From Acanthaster planci (Eukaryota; Echinodermata; Asteroidea; Valvatida; Acanthasteridae), in assembly GCF_001949145.1 (NCBI RefSeq), contig NW_019091605.1, positions 313,416-352,617 of the forward strand: a stretch of 39,202 nucleotides of DNA. The letters are read 5' to 3'. The notes under the pieces are model-generated. The model did no database searches and had not been told where the DNA came from. It was given only the letters and a program-made list of their open reading frames with translations. Positions 11,034-21,424 of the stretch are shown piece after piece (positions within the stretch are counted from its first letter, which is position 1; every line of letters begins with the position of its first letter). The position numbers were made by a program, and so were the translations under genes.

Positions 11034-11421
11034 GTAAATAGTACACCATAATATAACACCATAAAAACAGCATCCCCGTCCCTGTAAAACTCGGTCCAAC
11101 CATTCATCACGGTGGAGTGGCTGGAGTCTTCTTGTAGTTGTGAACTGGACACACTAGACACAGACAAGGATTTTGAATAACTTTATTTCTCCGTGGTTAC
11201 ATATACAGTACAGTGAATCACTAAGCGCTCCGTAGGAAAGGCTGTGTACTTTGGTTCTCCAATCACACCACTGCAGTCACAAACGCACACAACTGGGAGT
11301 CACTGCAGATTGAATAGAGCCGAAAGTAAATCCCGACAATATGTAGGGGCGGTAAGGCGACATCCCTTGCGTGACCCACCGCGGAGTAGTCACAGCGCCA
11401 CCATGTGGCAGCAGGCAAAAC
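11024..11421. other. Unassigned stretch before the A-tailed insertion
   Basis: No domain or paired structure recognised. Moderately GC-rich from about 11240, continuing in style with 12343-12640; together these two pieces appear to be the pre-insertion target DNA. Confidence 0.4.
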
Positions 11422-11471
11422 ATCGCCTGCCTGCCTCGTGTGTGGAAACGCGACTCTCCACGCCTCTTCAG

Positions 11472-12292
11472 GTATGAGAATTTCTTTATTTTTACATGAT
11501 ATGGATACAACCAGAGTTCACAAAGTTTTCCTATATCACTGTGTAGTGCTTGTAAAGGTGTTAATGTACTTTTTAAAGCCTTGTAAGGGTCAAAATTAGG
11601 CCGAAGTTTTATTCCAACATGTCGCCGCCCACAGAACGGCGTGTTCTGTGTTTACACATGACATACGCCTACATAAGATGATTGATCGAGGTTCATTGTT
11701 ATTGTGCACATATGCTACGATTTATGTCCTCATACGAGCATTAACTAAATTGCCTTGGTTTATAGTTAGGCCACAGTATATTTATGTAGAGTCAGTGACA
11801 ATTTGTACTGTGTTTAGGCCTTAAATTTTGTTGCATGTGATCGAGTGTGCTCGCAGATTTTATTTATAAATTACTGCAAGTAGATGAAAAGTACAGTGTA
11901 TCAACTCAAAATGCATTGGCTTATCAATAGATGTTCATCAGGAATAATGTCAATTTATATAGGTTTTGCTGGAATTTGGATGACACAGTTAAGAATGTGT
12001 ATTACTGCTGTGCATTTTAGATTCCCTGGCAAACACTAGACTTGCTTCCCAGTCCTTGTGTCATCTGCTTATCACTGCACCACATATAACGACACATGTT
12101 CATCCATGAATCTCCTGAGGTTTTCCAGTTGTGACATCACTGTCCCTCATGGTAGTCAGCTTAGGGCCGTACTCTTTGCCAATATATTTATGTTTGGGTC
12201 ACATGACTGTACTTATTTCAAGTACTAAGTGGCTAATTTTTGATATTTTCCCTCTTTCTCTTTCTGCTTGTGTGATTGGAATAAAAAAAAAA
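11472..12292 (+). mobile_element. 821-bp A-tailed insertion flanked by 50-bp direct repeats
   Basis: The 50-bp block at 11422-11471 (atcgcctgcctgcc...cgcctcttcag) recurs at 12293-12342 with two mismatches. The DNA between them ends in ggaataaaaaaaaaaa, a polyA-signal-like AATAAA merging into an A tract, immediately before the second repeat. Direct repeats with a 3' A tract are the signature of LINE-mediated target-primed retroposition. The body (AT-rich, no ORF or known domain) could be a 5'-truncated retroposon or a processed transcript. The alternative is a simple unequal duplication. Confidence 0.55.
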
Positions 12293-12342
12293 ATCGCCTG
12301 CCTGCCCCGTGTGTGGAAACGTGACTCTCCACGCCTCTTCAG

Positions 12343-12659
12343 ATTGCTGAACAAAGAACCCAATGGGGGCGCGCCCGCTACAAATAGGCCGACCTCGGTT
12401 GACAAAGGAAGCAATCGGTTGAATGAACACACACTTAAATTTGTTTTCAACTCTGGTTCTGAGCTTTCAACTCAGCTGCGGAGTAGACTCCTTTCCAGTT
12501 GGTTCGCCGGCCTAGCCGCGCCTCGAGCCCAACCTTGGCTCCAGTCTCGAAACCGACCACCTCTCCAAAACTCCAGACTGTGCACCCGGAATCCCGGGTT
12601 TTGGACCAACTCTCTCAAGCAAAGCAACGCGGTTGCGCAAGTTTTAATGAGACACAGTT
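12343..12659. other. Unassigned GC-richer stretch
   Basis: Follows the second 50-bp repeat and runs to the start of duplicon copy M. A long plus-strand frame crosses it, but that frame also crosses the A-tailed insertion and the duplicon border, so it is not a gene. Confidence 0.4.
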
Positions 12660-15000
12660 CTCAGATTCCTACTACTCCTATAACCAAAATGTCATGCGAA
12701 AAAATCGAGATTCTGAGATTTTACCCCTCCACATTGTAATGTACGCAATATTTATGAAGAAATCCATACCTATATTCGATAATTACAAACACTTGCAAGA
12801 TTAATTAAGCAAACCTCCATTTAACTGAGTTCTGTTACGTAATTAAAAATATTTTTGCAATGCAGCATGAGCTCCAGATGAAATGTTTGGCACAATTCAA
12901 CAGCACCATAAGTTAAATTCGATATCTCAAACAACAATTTCTAACAGTTATTTCGGGAGAAAATAAACGTCAGTTTTGAGTTCCGTTTATCATTAATATT
13001 CTTTTTGGAGGACACCCTGAAGTATGAACCCTGTGCCACGTACATTGTGTGTTTTTAGCGTGTGATGATGCATCGCTTTAAATATTTTATATTCGACAGC
13101 TATTGTAAACTCAATATACAATGAACTGGCAAAAGTAGCAACTTCATCACTAAAACGCAATTATTTTGAGCAAATTCAGGGACCATTTGGTATGTTTGAT
13201 GACTACTTTTCAAGTTAGGGTCACATTTCTATTCTGCTGGTATATATGTTTGACTTTGGTAAACGCAGTGTAGGTGTAGAAAGTCGTTGACCTGCATTGA
13301 TTAAAATTAAATATTGGTTCGGGCCTCAATTGCTTTTCGACATAGCGGTAATCAAAAGCCAGAAATAACATTAGAATAAAATGGGACAAAACCTTTGTAT
13401 GTTTCAAAAGGAAAGTGTGTAAAATTATCCTGTTGTTTGATGAAGAGTTTGTGAAGTTCAAATTTGTGATTCTGGGTAGAATTATCAGAACCAAAAAATA
13501 CTTGCAGCCCAGGCATTGTTAGTTTGGCCTAATTATATAGCGACGTAATTGGACAAAAACATCTTTCAAGCATCTTCTTCAAATGGGTAAGAAAGATTTC
13601 TCATGGTACATCAATTTTGACCACAGTAACTTAAGATTGGCTGCCAATTGAACCAGAAAGTAAGAGGTCACGGCAGCCAGCTTCCGGAACCCTTGCGCGG
13701 TCTGCCTATGGGGATTTTACATTGGGCCGTGCTATCACGTTTGATAATTTTTGGAAAAATAATTCCTTACTGAAGCCACCCCAGGAAACGCTCATGTTGG
13801 AATTTTACCTTTGTCTTCCTCAAGTAATATTTTGGAAAAGTTACCGGGAAATGGGTAAAAACAAAACATTTTAACGACCTTTCGTGTCCGCCGATATCGT
13901 ACCTAGGTCTCCTTGTTCATGTACGTTTTTTTCACTTGCCGTGCATTCTTGAAAACGAGATTGTACAACCTTGCAAAGAGTTACCTACCTGCAGTCGATG
14001 AGTTCCAGATTCCATTGAGTTGACACCACGCAGTTGTTGTCAGCAAAGGTTAGAAAAGATATCCGAATCTTTTGTAAAAGTAGAATATTGCTTTATGTTT
14101 ATCACCCTATAAATTATCAAAATATGCAAAATATTTTGATACGTTTTCTTTTGGTTTTTACCCACAGACTACAGTAAAATTTCAAACTGTAAATATTCAT
14201 CTGCGTACGACACTGTCGTATTGCACTGATTTTCATATATTTTAGATTTTCGGAAGTGATGGGTCAACTTTTGGCAGGATATTTCTCTTTTACGTCAGGT
14301 AATTTTTCAGTTTCTATGAATGGATATACTAGCAAATATTTTTCAAAGCCCTTTTTCCAAGTTGGATTTTAAAGAAGAAACTGAACGAAAAAAATACTAC
14401 AAATTAATGTCGCCTGGCGATCGCGCGAGACAGGAATGTCCCGTAAAGCACCCCCTACTATAAAACTCTTCTAAAGTTCCAGAGATAAAGTTCTTTTATA
14501 TCCCCTGCTGTTCTCCCACTGATTAAGATTAACCAGTGAGATAAGATTAATTAATTTACTTTTCTCAAATCACTTTCGGTTAAAGAAATTGTTTTAAATA
14601 CAAAGTTCAAAATATCAAAGTCAGTGCCACAGTGAAAATGTAAAATGTTTCTTGTTACAACGCGCCAGAGTTTTGACGTGAACCGGCCATTGCTCTAGCT
14701 CAATAGGGGATCAAACTATACTCGACCATTGAAAAAACGTGCATTAAGATCTGGAAATGATAACAAGAAACTGGAAATTTCCTGTGTATTAGGAAGAATC
14801 GAATTTGTGGGCGAACTCACTGAATATTTTCTGAAGCTTTTTAATCGTTTATTGTTTTCAAGTAGGCCAAGTTCGGAGCGTATTCTTGTCGTGGAGGTCA
14901 CGGGTTCTCTGCCATTCAATGCCGTTCTGGCTATTTTTAGTGGTAGGAACCAGTGTACTCACACTTTGTGCGCCGTGCAGGTCGCGTCACGTTAATTTTC
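12660..15000 (+). repeat. ILP-containing segmental duplication, copy M, 5' part
   Basis: Upstream and intron-1 DNA of a third ILP locus. 12680-13640 aligns with 29470-30440 and with the reverse of 5140-6120. 14430-15000 aligns with the reverse of 3860-4440, and its 3' part (about 14780-15000) also with 31020-31225. Homology to the promoter-proximal region stops near 13640, and the exon-1 sequence found at 30576-30618 is not present. 13650-14400 holds no recognised gene. The copy is cut by a long insertion that begins near 15005 and resumes near 21425. Confidence 0.75.
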
Positions 15001-15004
15001 TAAA

Positions 15005-15860
15005 AGTCAGTTTGCACCCTCAAGTGCAAACAACTTTGTGGAAGGTCACAGCACGGTCACTGAGGTAAATCTCTGATATAATTCGGGGAGCGGCGACGGC
15101 CGTGTGGTTGGAAGTATATACAAGGTATTACATTACTGGAATTGGGGCTGCAGAGCGCGCGCTTGTTTTAGCTCGACTGCAACTGTTTCATTTTCGGTCT
15201 AGCTTCGCTTGAGTCAGTCGATGGAGACATTCCATGCTCTACAAGCCACAGGATATACGCAAATTTCCAGCAGTTCTCAGTTAACTCATGGAGGAAGGAC
15301 TCCTGTTTGTGTCCTTCCTCCATGGTTAGCTACACTTGTGGAGCAAAAAGTCTGTTTGTGAGCCACACATCATAATAATGGGCAAGTGAGGTAGGCCAAG
15401 AAAAACTGTCCACCCGATCGCCAAGCGGGCTAGACGATCAGCGGGCCAACAGTCAAAACATCGCCTTGGATCTCGCTGCCCAAGTTGGGGGAGAGTCAGT
15501 CGATATCGGAGGAGGCACCGGGACAGGGATCATCAATGCTGGTGCAGTAGGCCTTCCCTCGGCCCTGGTACCTTCGGGCCAGTCAGCCGTCAATGGAGGA
15601 AGTGTCGGGACAGGGTTCCTAAATGCCGGAGCCGTCGCTTCAGCGTCAAGCATATCACTAATATCCTTCAGCGGCGGGGACAGTACCGGAGCAGTGATCA
15701 TGAATGCACCACCCATCGCCACCTTGTCCGTGAATCTGTCGGCAGCGGAGGAAGCGCTGGAGTAGTGACCAGAGAGGTGGCGCCGAGCTGCACAGGCACT
15801 GCGTCAGCGAGCCATCTTCCGTCAGTCGGCGTCGTGGGAAGTGCTGGGGCGGCGAACGTG
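15005..15860 (+). other. 5' flank of the DIRS/Ngaro remnant, with a Gly/Ala-rich frame of unknown identity
   Basis: Foreign DNA starts near 15005, where homology to the other ILP introns stops. It includes the hairpin at 15281-15330. An open frame at 15466-15765 has loosely repeated GTGxxNAGAV words. The frame could be a leftover of gag, but no zinc knuckle or RT is visible and both strands are open, as expected for GC-rich sequence. The RT palm expected here is absent. Confidence 0.4.
15281..15330. repeat. Perfect 14-bp stem hairpin
   Basis: catggaggaaggac (15287-15300) is exactly complementary to gtccttcctccatg (15311-15324) across a 10-nt loop. Outer bases TAAC/GTTA extend the pairing with a one-base bulge. 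It lies in the presumed 5' region of the DIRS/Ngaro remnant. Confidence 0.75.
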
Positions 15861-16630
15861 GAGACAAATTGACGTGACTTGCATGCAAATTAAGGTACCG
15901 GCAGAGAAGATAAAGAACATTAGGCAAGCAGTTAGGAGGGCATTGGGGTCCACCTCCATGAAGGCCAAGGAAGTACAATTCCTTGTTGGGTCAATGAATT
16001 TCCTTTATCGGGCAGTTAAACCAGGAAGGGTCTTCCTAAAACGACTAATGGACACATTAAAAGGGACTACACGGAACGAGACGCAAATAGTATTATCAGA
16101 AGGTGCAAAGCTGGACCTGTGGCTAAGTTTCCTGGATTATTTTAATGGTACTAGAATCATCAGCGAACAGCACTGGAGTACAAATTGGGACATTGAATTG
16201 TTCACCGATGCTAGTTGAGGAGTCGGTTACGGGGGATTTTATCAAGGGAAACAGTTTTGCGGGAGATGGCTTTGTAAAATTGCGGGCGGGGAATACTCTA
16301 TTGCATGGAAAGAGATGTTCCCTATAGTAACAGCAGTAGAAGTGTGGGGTCGAGATCTAGCAGGGAAACAAGTTATATTCTTCACAGATAATATGTTGCT
16401 CAAGTACATTATCAACAAACAAACATCAGGATGCCCTAAGATAATGTCGGTGGTCAGATATTTCGTGCTGTCATGTCTCAAGTACAATATCACCTTCAAG
16501 GCAACTCACACTGGGACAAACGAAATGTTATTGGCGACTCATTGTCTCGTTTACAGTTGTCCGAGTTCAGGCTGGTGGCTCAACAAGAAAAGCAAGAAGC
16601 AGCAGGGTTACCAGATTCCATCTAGCCCAT
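15860..16630 (+). pseudogene. DIRS/Ngaro-type RT C-terminus and RNase H domain, broken
   Basis: The frame KVPAEKIKNIRQAVRRAL, then AKEVQFLVGSMNFL and KLDLWLSFLDYFNG, is the RT thumb/connection typical of DIRS-order elements. It leads into the RNase H core: ELFTDAS (first catalytic Asp, about 16200), then after a stop in place of the next residue GVGYGGF, AVEVWGRDLAGKQVIFFTDN (acidic Glu and Asp), and after a frameshift near 16530 GDSLSRLQ (last Asp). RNase H degrades the RNA strand during element replication. The stop at 16216 and the frameshift make it non-functional. The palm domain upstream is missing. Confidence 0.8.
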
Positions 16631-16657
16631 GAGGCTCACAGGCTGCTTTCTTTGTCA

Positions 16658-17486
16658 CTAGCACCAGGGACAAAAGACGCCTACCAACGGGCCGCAGATA
16701 CAAGACTTCCGCGGTGGTGAAGGCTGTGACACCTGATGGCTGGCCACAACGTGCCATGTCCTGTCCTTTATCGCATCATTGTCTATAAAAGGATTAGCCT
16801 CATCAACACTTGCATTGCACGTGGCAGCGATGTCTCGTTTGCACAAAAATCATAGCTGGGAGGACCCTACCCATCACTTTCTAATAAAAAAAGATACAGG
16901 AGGGCCATAGAAGACAGAATTCCATCACGTGGAATATTTTACGTCAAATTGTTCCGGCGTTATAGACTGTATGTACACCCTCCCTTTGAATGTGTCTTGT
17001 TTCAGGCCGCATTCCTGCTCGCATACTTTGGCCTCTTGCGAGTTGGTGAGTTCACAGTTCCCACTAGAGGAGCTCCTTCTGGACGGGTGCTGGCCATTAC
17101 AGATATCCAGTGGGGATCGGGGCAGGTTGTATTAGTTTGGATTCCATTCTCGAAAACCGATCAGCAGGGCTCGGGCTGTCACCTTACGAGTTTAAGCGGT
17201 CACTATTGACTTGTGCGTGCAATGATACCGTATCTGGGTCTACAGCCTGCAATCAGGGGCCCTCTGTTTATCCATGTCGACGGCACCCCTCTCACACGGT
17301 ACCAGTTTTAGGGCAGTGTTACTTAAGGCCTTGGGATATGTTGGACTTCAACTTGTTCGTTTTGGAACACACTCATTCGGAATTGGTGCCACAACCACAG
17401 CTGCTTTAAAAGGCGCATCTGCCGCAGTAATAAAAAGAATGGGCAGATGGCAAAGTGATGTTTTTCGCAAGTACATTAGGATGTAA
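16658..17486 (+). pseudogene. Tyrosine recombinase of a DIRS/Ngaro element, catalytically broken
   Basis: Integrase-type tyrosine recombinase, which in this retrotransposon order replaces the DDE integrase. Landmarks: APGTKDAYQRA near 16660, then a stop-rich decayed stretch; FLLAYFGLLRVGEFTVP (about 17010) with the first catalytic Arg; PFSKTDQQGSG (about 17145); IRGPLFIHVDGTPLTRYQF in a shifted frame; and THSFGIGATTTAALKGASAA followed by MGRWQSDVFRKYIR with the nucleophile Tyr (ends 17486). In the family the box is H-x-x-R; here the Arg position is Gly (GGA, 17379-17381). There are frameshifts near 17205 and 17310. Same strand and order as the RNase H piece upstream. Confidence 0.85.
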
Positions 17487-17734
17487 CGTCCCCCGGATAA
17501 GCAGCGATGTCATTGATCTATCGGCGGGGTGTCCCCGTACAAAAAACATGGCCCATGCGAAACCCCATGGGAGATCTTCACCCAGAGATAACACACATGT
17601 TCATACTGTAGCTTTAATGTGATTAAGTGTATTGTGTACCAAGTGGGCTATGTGCCTCACAATCTGTTATTTTCATTTGGCTTATTGTATATCTTTATAC
17701 ATATTTTATATATTTTTATTTTCATCAGGTCACA

Positions 17735-18305
17735 CACACAGAGTGTGGGTGGTCGGCGACAGTTTTATTCGTCGAGCTAAAGATCGACCCTTAGCTACAC
17801 AATCGGCTACTCTGGGCACCACCAGTGCAGCGGTCCACTGGTTTGCTAGAGAGGGGGGGCACTGCTGCATGACTTGCCAAAAGACTTGAAGAGGCTGCTA
17901 CAGGCACACCTACCCCCATCATTGCTAATCGTGCACCCAGGGTCGAATGGCATGGGACGATGCGAAACAAAATGCTGTCGTGATGCAATAGTTACTTGCA
18001 TATCCGTAATTCGGCACTGCCAGCTAAAGTGCTACGTAACTTGGTCCTGTATTCTACCCATACCCAGAATGATGTACCGCAGCTGGTTGAAGGAAAGCTC
18101 ATCACAGAAAGCTCTGGAGAGGGTTAGGAAATCCTTGAATTCCTGAGCCAGACGTCGGTTGAACAAACTGGAGAACACATCAGCCATATTCCACCCACAG
18201 ATAACAGTATCATGCCCCCGGCTATTCCATAAAGATGGATTCATCTGTCTAATGAGGAGTCCAATATCTTCATTCAAGACTTTGTAGCTGCACTGCAGGC
18301 GGCAA
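17735..18305 (+). pseudogene. SGNH-hydrolase-like ORF of the DIRS/Ngaro remnant
   Basis: The frame starts VWVVGDSFIRRA, with the GDS block (17755-17763) that carries the SGNH/GDSL nucleophile serine. After a frameshift near 17865 it reads LPPSLLIVHPGSNGMG, resembling the G-x-N-D block with Asp changed. It ends with a DG-(I)-HLSN pattern near 18235 that supplies the DxxH block, broken by one extra base, then NIFIQDFVAALQAA. Ngaro-type elements are known to carry an extra hydrolase-like ORF near the recombinase, so position and domain agree. Its role there is not established. The copy is degenerate. Confidence 0.7.
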
Positions 18306-18524
18306 ATGCTGAGTCCAGCAACACACACATTTCATAGATTTGAGAATCTTACGTACAATATGCCTGCAGGACAGCACAGTCGCTGGACCGAAAGGGATGT
18401 GAATGGTACAACATAATTCACATTGTCTCCGTGTGGGCACAGATTGGTGTCCCAGAAGACGATTGAGTAGCCAACGGCGCTAGTCATGCTCACAGAGGCA
18501 CTTTCTTAAGATATGTAAGATCAT
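18306..18524. other. 3' flank of the hydrolase remnant
   Basis: No frame or repeat recognised; probably the non-coding tail of the DIRS/Ngaro element. Confidence 0.35.
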
Positions 18525-18739
18525 GAAGTCATTGTTAACTTGTAGTAGATGTAGTTATGTCCCTAACTTAAATGTGTCAGTTGGTAACGGAGCTGGTATA
18601 CTAAATGTCATGGAAATTGTGCCGCTCTTTGGAAATCATTGTTAAATTATAGTGAATATAGGGAAGTGCCTAATTTACGGTGTCAGTTGGTTACAAAAAA
18701 TGGTAAACTAAGTGTTATGGCATGAGCGCCACTCTTGGG
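18525..18739 (+). repeat. Two diverged ~107-bp tandem repeats
   Basis: 18525-18631 and 18632-18739 share, in order, gaa-tcattgttaa, atagtga/agtagatg, cctaattt/cctaactt, gtgtcagttggt, actaa-tgt-atgg and gccRctctt. The start of a possible third unit follows. Repeats just behind the last ORF are expected for DIRS/Ngaro elements, which end in split direct repeats, but the partner repeat at the 5' end was not found. Confidence 0.6.
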
Positions 18740-19490
18740 TCAACTGTCATTGTTTTAGCTGGTCTTGAGTTCACGAACAATTGTTGGCACAATTTGTGCC
18801 CCTGGAATCAAGGGGTTGAGACGATACTTAATAAACTAGCACCACAAGAGAACCAACGAACAAATGTCACAAGGTAGAAATATGGATGGCTTCAAACCTT
18901 ATTATAATTGCTAGCGGAGTGTACGTATTATTAGTAAAGCAGAACAAGCCATGTTTAGTTGTTAATAACAAGCTACAGATCTGGTGCCATTCGATCTATT
19001 TGGAGAGATTACATTGATAACGAGGTAACGAGCTGCCATAGTAATTTGCAACATTGCACCCAGGTGCTACGACTGAACCTTGTTTGAATAAGGTCGGTCT
19101 TCGTGGCCACACTTGGTTGGGTGTGCACCGTTGCTGAAGCAACACACACACGCACAACCACAAAAAAGTCGTGGGTTGTATGGCCCAGGCCCTGGGAGGA
19201 GAGGTGGAATTGCTTATCTTGAGGGGGTGGGGTCGGCACAAACGGACGAGCGATCTATCGCCGAGGGTTCTGGCTCACGCCAACATTCATGCTTTGTGGT
19301 TTGGATCAGGGCCATTCTCTCCTCCAGGGGCTCTTGTATTGTTCTAGTTGATCCGGTTGCGGATGAATACATATACAGCAGTTGTCATTATGCAATCAAC
19401 CTTGTTGCTAGCATTACAAAAAGATGATATCTAACTATTAAAGCAAATTGAGAAAATTGCATTACATGGTGTAAAAGTCAATAAACTGAT
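18740..19490. other. Unassigned stretch
   Basis: Contains overlapping chance frames on both strands at 18996-19427 and a GC-richer patch around 19200-19340. No domain, terminal repeat or splice signal could be supported. Confidence 0.4.
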
Positions 19491-19499
19491 TTTCGTGTC

Positions 19500-19640
19500 C
19501 AATTTGCTTTTTTCGCATTTTGCGAAAATGGTATTGTTTTTTGTTCTTTTTGGGGGGGGGGGGCTTTTTCGCATTTTCGAAAAAGGCATTGTTTTTGTCT
19601 GTCATTTTTTCCTGCTGATCCTGGCTATTCTTGTCTCCCG
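19500..19640. repeat. Low-complexity T/G tract with repeated TTTTTCGCATTTTxCGAAAA words
   Basis: The word tttttcgcatttt followed by its near-inverse cgaaaa occurs at about 19509 and 19565, separated by a run of twelve G. Each forms a short hairpin. It looks like a duplicated simple-sequence block. Confidence 0.55.
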
Positions 19641-21424
19641 AATCTAGTTTCTCTTCTACTCAGTTTTTCTTGGCAACACTTTAGTCCCTTCCCAAGGTTC
19701 AATCTTCATCAAAGTTGCCTCAAGCAAAGGCCCTATGGCAAGGATGTGCCGCGAAGCATGGCGTCATAATAACGCCATCACCTGATTTTTTATTGAATTT
19801 TGGAGTAGTTACTTTCCCCATAGGTTCTGTACACGTTTTTCTACTGCCAGAATGGCAAAGACTTTGACCGCTTCAGAAAATGAAACTTGATACATGTACA
19901 AGCAAAGACCCTCAGCATAGATGAACATGGGAGCATGACGTCACTTTGACATCATCATTAGATTTATTATTTAATTTTGAAGATTTAATATCTCCTTAAA
20001 TGCATGTCTGATCGCGTCCAAATCTTGCAGATATCTTCACAAGGGAGTGCTTTAGAGGAATATTGACCTCATGTGATGATGACGTCATCAGGAGACAAGT
20101 TAGGTGACATTAACGTGAAGTAACGATGCACTCTTTAAGGCCCTATATCTCCTGAAATAGATCTCCGATTTGGTTCAAATCTTGCAGATGTCTTCAAAAG
20201 GGAGTGCTTTAGAGGCATACTGACCTCATGTGATGATAAAGTCCTCAGGAGACAAGTCACGTGACATTTAAGGTGCACTAATTAAAGCCCTACATCTCCT
20301 CAGGTACATATTCCATTGATTTCACACGTTGCAGATAACAAGGAAATGAAGTGTTCTAGGCGAACGTGTATTTGATGCGATGATGACATCAAGAGATGAG
20401 GAGTCAAATTACATTTTATTTACAGCAGCTATTTCCTGAATTACATGCCTAATTGGGTTGAAACCTTGGATTCAAATGGTCATAATGACAGATTTACGCC
20501 ATCGGGTTTGTGCAGTAGATTGGCTGTTCAACTTAAGAAAGTGATGCGAAAAAGCCCTCTATTCTGTTGGCAAACAGAGAGATGACTTCTCGTTTCTTCT
20601 TCTGACCCAAATCTCATTTGATTTGTGCACTTTTTCTACCGACGACTTTGGTCCCTTAGCAACTTCGGATCTTCATCAAACTTAAGTTAAAGAGTAACCC
20701 TTAAGCATAGATGGTCCCAGAGCAATGACGTTATGATGACGTCATCAACTAATTTATTATTTATTTTTCAATATTTAGTTCAACCCATTGACTTGACTTT
20801 GAACACGTTTTTGAAGCATCATTTTGGTTACTCAGCTATCTTCAATCGTCATCAGTGTTACACCAAGGAAAGACCGTGGGGCAAAGATGATACTTGAACA
20901 ATTACGTAATGATGACATCATCAAGTGATTTATTATTACATTTTAAATATTTAGATATTCTGTTAAGTTTTTAAGATCCATATAAAATCAACCGTGGCTT
21001 CCTGCAACATACTTTTTGCGCTAAGTGCCAGAGTAAAATTGGGTTTTCAATTCATCTCGTGTGGATCAAATCACGTGAACCTTCCTTGCGGTCGAAACCG
21101 GAAGTAGGCTTATTGACTAAAAGTGGTAATAGGTATGAAGTTTTTTCAACTGTATTAGTCTGCCGGTGTTAGTGCTGGGTTGAAACCTTGCTTATATCTT
21201 GGAAAGGAAGTGCTTTAGGCAAATATTGAGCTCAGTTAGTGATGACGTCATCAAACAATAAGTCACTTGACATAACAGGGGCACCATTTAAAACGTTGAA
21301 TCTCCTGACATATATTTTGAATTGGGTTCAAACCGTGCAGATATATTGGAAGGGAAGTGATTTAGACGGAGATTGACCTCATGTGAGGATGACGTCATCA
21401 GGTGAGAAGTCACGTAATCAGAAA
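19640..21424 (+). repeat. Diverged tandem array of ~145-bp units centred on TGACGTCA
   Basis: Units share atctcctgaaat, ttgggttcaaaccttgcagatat, gaagtgctttaga, ttgacctcatgtgatgatgacgtcatcaggagacaagtcacgtgac and a short spacer. Exact TGACGTCA palindromes lie at 20080-20087, 20737-20744, 21243-21250 and 21390-21397. Decayed versions lie near 19770, 19935, 20230, 20380 and 20905. Clear units are about 19990-20145, 20146-20290, 20291-20430, 21159-21295 and 21296-21424. No ORF. It abuts the point where ILP copy M resumes. Confidence 0.75.

Noticed and set aside
10681-11103. Minus-strand 140-codon ORF with Ser-Leu repeats
   Set aside because: It is the translation of the (GA)15 microsatellite and the CpG-rich repeat.
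12131-12739. Longest non-retroelement plus-strand ORF (202 codons)
   Set aside because: It begins inside the A-tailed insertion, crosses the A tract and the second 50-bp repeat, and runs over the border into duplicon copy M; its parts have different origins, so it is a chance frame.
14729-14995. ORF shared with 31009-31266 (SERILV, LPFxxxLAIF words)
   Set aside because: It lies in intron 1 of the ILP copies. Similarity follows from segmental duplication; the frames differ by indels and no splice junctions use it.
15466-15765. Gly/Ala-rich frame as a possible gag protein
   Set aside because: Both strands are open and no gag signature is present; reported only as part of the unidentified 5' flank.
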